This document shows, in pieces, positions 48,734 through 54,040 of a stretch of 54,040 nucleotides of DNA. The translations under genes and the position numbers were made by a program. This stretch comes from a virus. A model generated the notes under the pieces. It saw only the letters and a list, made by a program, of their open reading frames with translations. It made no database searches and was not told where the DNA came from. The stretch is taken from positions 1 through 54,040 of IMG/VR virus record IMGVR_UViG_3300032263_000001; one strand, given 5' to 3'. Each line of letters begins with the position of its first letter. Position 1 is the stretch's first letter.

Positions 48734-49072
48734 TTACTGGAAAAGAGAGATAGAAGCGTCAACTGTCCCACCTGTCACATTATTTTTTGTTACTCTCAAG
48801 CGAACATAATTAAAGAAACAATCGGCTGAGGTGAAAGGGTCTACATCGGAGGCAGTTGTTATAGAGACAGCCGGGGTAAAGATGCCCCATTTGACTCCAT
48901 CGTTACTGACTTCCAGGGTATATTCAGCGTCAAGAGTTCCCGTTAAGTTGCTCCAACCAATAATGACTCCAATTTTATAAAGCCCTTTAGTTGCGAAAGC
49001 GGTAGAAACAATGTCAGAAGAAAGGGTGGAACTAGCTAGCAAAACTTCGTTAATATTCATAATCTTATTCAT
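48734..49072 (-). CDS. Small structural protein, paralogue of 49109-49483
   Basis: 112 residues. The pattern YTLEVSNDGVKWGIF, YVRLRVTKN and VTGGTVDASI is shared with the neighbouring gene (LEGSVDGTSWFR, YLRLYIDG, ITGGTVTAKI). Both are single beta-sandwich domains, possibly surface decorations or fibre domains. Confidence 0.65.
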   Translation of the reverse strand: MNKIMNINEVLLASSTLSSDIVSTAFATKGLYKIGVIIGWSNLTGTLDAEYTLEVSNDGVKWGIFTPAVSITTASDVDPFTSADCFFNYVRLRVTKNNVTGGTVDASISLFQ

Positions 49073-49108
49073 GAAGTTCTCCTTAGGAGGGTAATAACCC
49101 TCCAGTAG

Positions 49109-49483
49109 TTAGCTTGCTAGTTTTCCCCAAATTTTAGCTGTAACAGTTCCACCGGTGATAGCAGTTCCATCGATATAAAGTCTTAGGTAAGGGTAGAACA
49201 AATCTTTTGCTCCAAAACCTAGCTCATAATCGGTAGACAAATCGGAACTTGATACAGTGTCAACGGTTGCATTAGTTCGAAACCAAGAGGTACCATCAAC
49301 CGAACCTTCAAGGTAGATATCTGCGGAGGGGGTACCCCCTGAAGTAACCGAGTCGAAAATGATAGAACATCCCACCTTCTCAATATTCTCGGCTTTGATA
49401 GAGGAAGTAGCTTTATCCATTCCGCCAGATAAGTCATAGTCTGTTAGAACGGTATAGAGTTTCCCGGAGTTAATGCTTGCCAT
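49109..49483 (-). CDS. Small structural protein, paralogue of 48734-49072
   Basis: 124 residues, beta-sandwich, see the neighbouring paralogue. A 7-bp hairpin (GGAGGGT with ACCCTCC) lies after its stop, and a full terminator lies upstream. Confidence 0.65.
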   Translation of the reverse strand: MASINSGKLYTVLTDYDLSGGMDKATSSIKAENIEKVGCSIIFDSVTSGGTPSADIYLEGSVDGTSWFRTNATVDTVSSSDLSTDYELGFGAKDLFYPYLRLYIDGTAITGGTVTAKIWGKLAS

Positions 49484-49512
49484 AGTTAATCCTCCCCATG
49501 GTCTTAGTTATT

Positions 49513-49548
49513 AAAAAAGGTTCCTCTTGAATTCTAGCACAAGAGGAA
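49513..49548 (-). terminator. Intrinsic terminator between tail genes
   Basis: Minus strand: TTCCTCTTG with CAAGAGGAA, then CC and six T. It separates the fibre-assembly genes from the run of small structural genes. Confidence 0.85.
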
Positions 49549-49576
49549 TCTTAGACACAATACACGACTTTTGTCG

Positions 49577-50248
49577 TTATTGAAGGCCGATTTCAGTTTT
49601 AAGTGTTTCCCACAAAGTAACTAAGTCCTCATGAGTAGTGCAATCCTCAACCGCCTGAATTTGAGCATCTCTAGCTTCAGACAAATTGTAATAGTCCAAA
49701 GAGAAATCAACTCGGGTATCTGCAAAGTCCTCTTGAGGCATCTCGTAAACATCCCCGGATGAAAGAATGAACTCAAATGAGGTCGCTCCAAAAGAAAACG
49801 CTTTTTCGGCATTAACTGATTGCATGATGAAGCTTTCTAGTGTGATATTTCCAGCGGTAGCAAGCATCTTTTCTGTATTCCGGTTTATCTCTGTTTTCAA
49901 GGGATAGTATTTCGCAATGACGTTTGCTTTTGCTTCTACCAAGGGTAGTTCTCTTTGAGCCCATCTTCTCCGTACCTCTTGAGCGGGTTCGCTCAAGAGG
50001 TACCCACCGTCAACATAATAATAGATTTCTAGGTCATTCGTAGGTTGAGGAACTTCATTTACCGGGTAAACGATTGAGCCGTTTCCTAGGTCATGAACTC
50101 CTGTAAATTCTGGAATATTGTCTCTGATTGAGACGATATCATCGTTTAATTGGTTTCTTTTTTCGACGAGAGACAGCATCATGGAAGTTCTCGCTTCCGC
50201 CATGAACTCGGTTAAAATCTCCCCGTCTTGCGTTAAAACGTAACTCAT
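49577..50248 (-). CDS. Tail-fibre-associated protein, unknown
   Basis: 223 residues. Middle region with EIYYYVDGGYLLSEPAQEVRRRWAQRELP. The C-terminal helix (EARDAQIQAVEDCTTHEDLV) resembles ends of DUF4376-like fibre-assembly proteins. AGGAGG precedes the start. Position after the fibre suggests assembly or a second fibre part. Confidence 0.6.
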   Translation of the reverse strand: MSYVLTQDGEILTEFMAEARTSMMLSLVEKRNQLNDDIVSIRDNIPEFTGVHDLGNGSIVYPVNEVPQPTNDLEIYYYVDGGYLLSEPAQEVRRRWAQRELPLVEAKANVIAKYYPLKTEINRNTEKMLATAGNITLESFIMQSVNAEKAFSFGATSFEFILSSGDVYEMPQEDFADTRVDFSLDYYNLSEARDAQIQAVEDCTTHEDLVTLWETLKTEIGLQ

Positions 50249-50259
50249 CTTGAACCTCC

Positions 50260-50808
50260 TTAAATGGTTTCATCAAACTCTTTTTCGAACAACTCTTTTT
50301 TCTTATTTGTTATCAGCTCCAAGATATCCCTCATCTCTTGATTTGACAATGTTATCCATTCATTGTTTTCACATTTCCAAACTATTCCTGTCTTTCCAAG
50401 GAAAATGTAGTTAGAAAGAATTGTCATGGTTTTGTCGTCGGCCTTTATGGTTTTTCCTTTGAAAGAAATGATAGCTTCCACTTCGGCTTTTTTTCTTTTT
50501 GATTCAGCCTGCAGTATTTTTTTCAGCTGAATTTCTTCAAGAGTCAAATCTCTAACGACAAACTCGATTATGACGGAATCCTCTGAAATTACTTCCTTAT
50601 CCCTCGAAAGCGTTTGAGTAGCTTCATCATAGGAAGGTTTTTGGGATTCTATTACTGGAAGTATTTTTAGTGTCTCATAAGTAAAAGGCGGGATAACTTG
50701 AATAGATGCAAGTTGTGTTTTAAAATCTTGCCAAACTTTTCCAACGAAAACACTACTATCCCTACAATACTCAATAACCTCACCATTTTTAATTATTGCA
50801 TACTTCAT
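50260..50808 (-). CDS. Tail fibre assembly (DUF4376-like) protein
   Basis: 182 residues. MKYAIIKNGEVIEYCRD and the later TLEEIQLKKILQAESKRKKAEVEAI are typical of DUF4376-like fibre-assembly proteins that follow fibre genes. The ATG lies just behind the fibre stop, with AAGGTG inside the fibre end. Confidence 0.65.
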   Translation of the reverse strand: MKYAIIKNGEVIEYCRDSSVFVGKVWQDFKTQLASIQVIPPFTYETLKILPVIESQKPSYDEATQTLSRDKEVISEDSVIIEFVVRDLTLEEIQLKKILQAESKRKKAEVEAIISFKGKTIKADDKTMTILSNYIFLGKTGIVWKCENNEWITLSNQEMRDILELITNKKKELFEKEFDETI

Positions 50809-50811
50809 AGT

Positions 50812-52215
50812 TTACACCTTATTAATAGTATAACGAAACTCAACTAGACCGCCTGCACCTGCACCGGACGATCCGGAAGCCCCTCCATCAAAGAAACTCC
50901 CAGAGCCACCACCTCCGTAACTGCCTCCAGTTACTCCTGTAAATCCAAAAACACTCGTTCTAGGTCCCAGAAACATATAGGCACCGCTTCCTCTTGCGGA
51001 GTCGCCACCTTTTAGTGTAGTTTGTGTCGCGCTAGTTGTTGATGCTGATGAATCTCCTACACCAGACCCACCTTTTTGAACAAAGCCTCCAATGCCTCCT
51101 CCACCTAAAGAAGTCGTGTTTGTATACCTTGTGTTTGGAGATATGGCTGAGTATATCCCTGCACCTCCACCATAAGCGGTTATACTAAACACCCCTGAGA
51201 GAGAGCAGGTTGAGTCGCCACCACTATTTCCATTTTGATTACTGGTTCCAGAAACAGCCGCGCCGCCAGATCCAACCGAGTATGTTATTTCATCCCCAGG
51301 GGAAACTCTGACAGATAGAGTTACCGTTCCACCCCCGCCCCCGCCAGTTACATAATACTGATTACTCCTGTCACCTAGAGCACCACTAGCTCCTGCCCCG
51401 ACTGAAGTGATATCGATCTGATAAACTTCAGCAGGAACTGTCCAAGTTCCGGAGCCTGAAGTGAAAGACGTGACCCCTGTCGTTGCTGTGTTGGCAGTGG
51501 TAGGAACAGACGTTTGTCCTAGAATATGCCAGGTTGTTCCGTTGCAGACAAGAACAACAAAAGAATATTGGTCGCTCAAATCGAACGTGGTAGCTCCGTC
51601 GATTGTTTCCGAACCGTTTCCATCAATAGTCCAAGTGTGGGAAGCTTCCATCTTTTTGAACATCAAGGTTAACCCGGTTGAGTTGGCAACCGCCGGGAGA
51701 GTTGTTGTTGCGTCGCCCGATAAACTCCCCGTGTAATATAGAGTGTTTTTTGATGGAGCTACCGAACCGGTTCCGGTTACCGAAGCGATGTTTTCAAGAT
51801 ATCCGGAAGCGATCCCCCAGTCACTGTTTGAAAACGAAGGTTCCGAAGCCGTCACGTCAGCGAGATTTGTTAAGAGGAGCCAAGTCGCTCCATTGTGATA
51901 AACCGAAGCGGGAACGTTCAAAGCTCCGGTCAGGGCACTCCAATTTCCTGCGAAGTTTGCTGCGGCTAGTGCGGCATCTTCAGCATTTTCCGCTGCGGTT
52001 TGTGCTGTCTCCGCAGCGGTTTGAGCCGCTTCCGCTCCTGTTTCATATCCCGCCATTGTGGTTTCAAACGTATCTCCGTAGGAACCGAAAGCGTTTAACT
52101 CCGTTCGAAAGGTAGGGAGGTTCCCCAAAAAGCTATTTGCGTTCGATGAAAAAGTCGCAGGGTCTTGGGTCCTGGAGGGGACCGTACCGAGCGATGATAT
52201 AGTAGGCCAAGCCAT
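50812..52215 (-). CDS. Tail fibre with glycine-rich adhesin tip
   Basis: 467 residues. The N-terminal helical part has an AAQTAAETAQTAAENAEDAA repeat (trimeric stalk), the middle has beta-rich fibre domains, and the last 180 residues are extremely Gly-rich (YVTGGGGGGTVTL, LGGGGIGGFVQKGGSG, GGSYGGGGSGSFF). Such Gly-rich tips form polyglycine-helix sandwiches in T4-like gp38 adhesins and determine host range. I expect this to be the main receptor-binding protein. Confidence 0.82.
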   Translation of the reverse strand: MAWPTISSLGTVPSRTQDPATFSSNANSFLGNLPTFRTELNAFGSYGDTFETTMAGYETGAEAAQTAAETAQTAAENAEDAALAAANFAGNWSALTGALNVPASVYHNGATWLLLTNLADVTASEPSFSNSDWGIASGYLENIASVTGTGSVAPSKNTLYYTGSLSGDATTTLPAVANSTGLTLMFKKMEASHTWTIDGNGSETIDGATTFDLSDQYSFVVLVCNGTTWHILGQTSVPTTANTATTGVTSFTSGSGTWTVPAEVYQIDITSVGAGASGALGDRSNQYYVTGGGGGGTVTLSVRVSPGDEITYSVGSGGAAVSGTSNQNGNSGGDSTCSLSGVFSITAYGGGAGIYSAISPNTRYTNTTSLGGGGIGGFVQKGGSGVGDSSASTTSATQTTLKGGDSARGSGAYMFLGPRTSVFGFTGVTGGSYGGGGSGSFFDGGASGSSGAGAGGLVEFRYTINKV

Positions 52216-52258
52216 TCTTTTCTCCTTTTAAAAGGTTTCTTTTCTAAGCATACTTCTT

Positions 52259-53140
52259 TTATTCCAATCCCTCAACTGAGAGTGAACATGTAGCAAGAGG
52301 AGGATTGTCATAAAGAAGTCTGAAGTCTTTAAAGAATCCGTAAACAATTGTAGAGGACAAATCTTCATCTCCAATATAAACCGTAGGTACGTCTCTAAAC
52401 CCTGATAAAGTTCTTTGAACGTAAGCCATGGACTCCCTTTCTAGGGAGACCACATAGTCAGAGCGTTTCACAAATGCTTTGGAGTCAACCGAATAGTTAC
52501 CATTAGCGTCTTCAGTTTTCCTAGAGAAAGTGATGATTCCTGTGTTGACCGGATAAACAGTATCTCCAAGATTGATGCTTTGCCCTGCTACTATTTCCCC
52601 AACTTCCGCAGTATCTCCAGTGTTATCTATCACAATATCTATATCAACTCCTGTACCGAAATAAGCGGGGAGGTCGGTGAAGGCTACGTCTTGTCGGTTG
52701 CTAAAGGGAGAGAAAAACCAAGAGTACCAATCAGCCTCTAAATCTCCTTCGGCAAGGGATAGGGTTGAATTGTAAACCTCTCCATCTACCGAATCGGTGA
52801 CTTTCACTTGAACCGTATCAGCATTCAACCCGAAAAAGGAGATACCATTTATTAGCGTTGTCGGGTTTGAAATAGTCATTTCGATAGTGTTTGAATTTGT
52901 GGTTTTGGTTCCTATGATTTCATCGCTCCACCTCCACTTATTAGCATAGCCTTGACTCTCCCAATCGGTGCTAGTTCCAGGTTCGGCAGTTGTCGAGGCG
53001 ACAACACACTTCCAAATCTCTTTTTCATGGGTGACCAAATCGTTTAAGTTGTACGTACCAGCGGACCAATCAGAGTCGGTGTTTGATACGTTGGTTGTTA
53101 AGTCCCCCTCAGGTACTACGTATTTACTAATTACTTTCAT
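52259..53140 (-). CDS. Distal tail / baseplate-hub protein
   Basis: 293 residues, directly after the tape measure (TAATG). It begins with a carbohydrate-binding-like segment (YNLNDLVTHEKEIWKCV, STDWES, CBM5/12-like). Beta-rich domains with a WYSWFFSPFSNRQDVAF motif follow. Position suggests a distal tail protein or hub that carries the fibre. I see no cell-wall-hydrolase motif. Confidence 0.6.
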   Translation of the reverse strand: MKVISKYVVPEGDLTTNVSNTDSDWSAGTYNLNDLVTHEKEIWKCVVASTTAEPGTSTDWESQGYANKWRWSDEIIGTKTTNSNTIEMTISNPTTLINGISFFGLNADTVQVKVTDSVDGEVYNSTLSLAEGDLEADWYSWFFSPFSNRQDVAFTDLPAYFGTGVDIDIVIDNTGDTAEVGEIVAGQSINLGDTVYPVNTGIITFSRKTEDANGNYSVDSKAFVKRSDYVVSLERESMAYVQRTLSGFRDVPTVYIGDEDLSSTIVYGFFKDFRLLYDNPPLATCSLSVEGLE

Positions 53141-54040
53141 TATTCAGTCCTCGTACTGGGTAATCCGTTATAATCCCATTCTAGCAATCTTTTTTCGATA
53201 GCGTTAGAGTTAACATTCATGTTTATCATCATTTGGGTTAGGTCACTCCTCATTTGTTTGAGTTCAGTTATCAAAGCCGAGCTGCTTCCCGAAGAAGGGG
53301 AAGCGACCGAATAGGTCGGATTAGGAATGCCTATCATCCCTCCTTGGTTGAACATTGGAGCGGGAACTCCTAATTGTCTCCCAGCGAAACCGATTATTCC
53401 TTTCATCCCTTCTGCAACCGCTGAACGGGGGATAACCATTTCTCCGGGAGAAAGTAGGGAAGGAACCGTATCGTTTTTCCTATGGTCTCCCGCCATTTTG
53501 GCAATACCTGGTATGATACCTCCTTCAGCCCAATTCCAAGGTCGAATAATTTTTCCTACGGTAGAGTTCTCATTTGTTGGGTCCAGCTCACTAATGAAAC
53601 TTCCCGCTCCTTCTCCGATACTTTTTACGGAGTCAACTATATCTCGGATTGTGTCGGCAACTGCCTGCAAGGCCTTCTGAAAGGGGTCGAATATGTTCTC
53701 TTTAACCCAGTTGAAAGCTCTTCGGACAATACCATCTTCCCCAAAAAGAGGGTCAAATATCTTCTCTTTAATCCACTTGAAAGCTCCTCTAACAACTCCA
53801 TCTTCCCCGAAAAGAGGGTTGATAATGTTATCTTCTATCCATTTGAAAGCTCCTCGAACTATTCCATCTTCCCCGAAAAGGAAGTTGAACCCCTCTTCAA
53901 TCCAAGTAAAGGTTGCTCTAAATAGGTCGATGACTGGTTGGAATATCTTCTCTTTAACCCAATTAAACAAGCCTCGAATTATTCCATCTTCCCCAAATAG
54001 AGGTTCGAAAATATTCTCATCAATCCATCTAAAGGCCGCC
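53140..54040 (-). CDS. Tail tape measure protein (C-terminal part; joins base 1)
   Basis: This is the C-terminal continuation of the tape measure, about 258 residues beyond base 1; bases 53914-54040 duplicate 1-127. It begins with 22-residue repeats of the form AFxWIxExIFxPLFGEDGIVRG. A Gly/Pro-rich segment and a final region with a short coiled coil follow. The stop overlaps the next start in a TAATG, so the 293-residue tail protein downstream is translationally coupled. The internal ATG at 53970 is not a credible start, because the frame continues upstream through the window edge into the long N-terminal part. Confidence 0.93.
   Translation of the reverse strand, partial: AAFRWIDENIFEPLFGEDGIIRGLFNWVKEKIFQPVIDLFRATFTWIEEGFNFLFGEDGIVRGAFKWIEDNIINPLFGEDGVVRGAFKWIKEKIFDPLFGEDGIVRRAFNWVKENIFDPFQKALQAVADTIRDIVDSVKSIGEGAGSFISELDPTNENSTVGKIIRPWNWAEGGIIPGIAKMAGDHRKNDTVPSLLSPGEMVIPRSAVAEGMKGIIGFAGRQLGVPAPMFNQGGMIGIPNPTYSVASPSSGSSSALITELKQMRSDLTQMMINMNVNSNAIEKRLLEWDYNGLPSTRTE
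53690..53913 (-). repeat. 66-bp coding repeats in the tape measure (about six units, running into 1-125)
   Basis: Units of 22 codons encode variants of AFKWIKEKIFDP followed by LFGEDGIVRG. Counting through the circular join there are about six units, the second lacking the GEDG half. The protein repeats are well conserved while the bases have drifted, so they are old and under selection rather than a recent slippage. They cover about residues 1345-1463 of the tape measure. Confidence 0.85.
53914..54040. repeat. Terminal direct repeat (copy 2)
   Basis: Exact second copy of bases 1-127. It should be trimmed before any coordinate-based analysis. It lies inside the 22-residue repeat region of the tape measure, so repeat number near the join deserves checking. 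Confidence 0.9.

Noticed and set aside
53140-53970. Separate 276-residue tail gene
   Set aside because: Its frame is open upstream through the circular join and is the C-terminal part of the tape measure.

Overview
The window is an essentially complete genome of a tailed double-stranded DNA phage, most likely a siphovirus. It has portal, large and small terminase, scaffold, HK97-fold capsid, tail tube, a frameshifted tail chaperone pair and a very long tape measure, and I see no sheath or contractile baseplate gene. The first 127 bases repeat exactly as the last 127 (53914-54040), and the tape-measure frame reads through that join. The real molecule is therefore a 53,913 bp circular map cut inside the tape-measure gene. 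The host cannot be named. Near-universal AGGAGG ribosome-binding sites, sigma70-like promoters (TTGACA, 17 bp spacing), lipoboxes and a peptidoglycan hydrolase point to a low-to-moderate GC diderm bacterium.

Layout. (1) 25546 leftward to 1, then on through the join from 53913 to 39237: one long leftward block. Replication comes first (SF3 helicase, family A DNA polymerase), then three paralogous small proteins with a radical SAM enzyme, a MazG-like pyrophosphatase, an SSB-like protein, a Cas4-like nuclease, an HU-like protein and a SNF2-type helicase. These are followed by packaging, head and tail genes, tail fibre, lysis genes with a tRNA-Thr, and a 7-deazaguanine DNA-modification operon (ParB-like, DpdA, QueC, QueD, QueE, FolE). 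(2) 25547-26733: a 1.2 kb AT-rich non-coding region with a perfect DnaA box and short repeats, the likely replication origin. (3) 26734-27276: a rightward RuvC-like resolvase. (4) 30549 leftward to 27273: an XRE-type repressor followed by small unknown genes. (5) 30813-39262: a rightward early block of about twenty small, tightly packed genes, many with CxxC zinc-ribbon pairs, plus a DHH phosphoesterase and a second MazG-like protein.

Regulation. A divergent control region (30550-30812) holds a leftward repressor promoter and a rightward early promoter, each overlapped by a near-identical 13 bp dyad that is probably the repressor operator. Intrinsic terminators repeatedly sit just upstream of the next gene's ribosome-binding site in the leftward block. 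The most elaborate case is the leader of the endolysin gene, where the terminator stem also contains the ribosome-binding site.

How the genes work together. The Que/DpdA genes probably put preQ0 into phage DNA to block host restriction. An Acb2-like protein next to the lysis genes probably captures cyclic nucleotide signals of CBASS or Thoeris defence. The best candidates for something undescribed are the paralogous ITNSS-motif small proteins coupled to a radical SAM enzyme, a C-terminal [FY]x[LV]ED[LF]F tail shared by unrelated replication proteins, and the structured endolysin leader. I found no integrase, no ParA, no CRISPR array and no recognisable primase.
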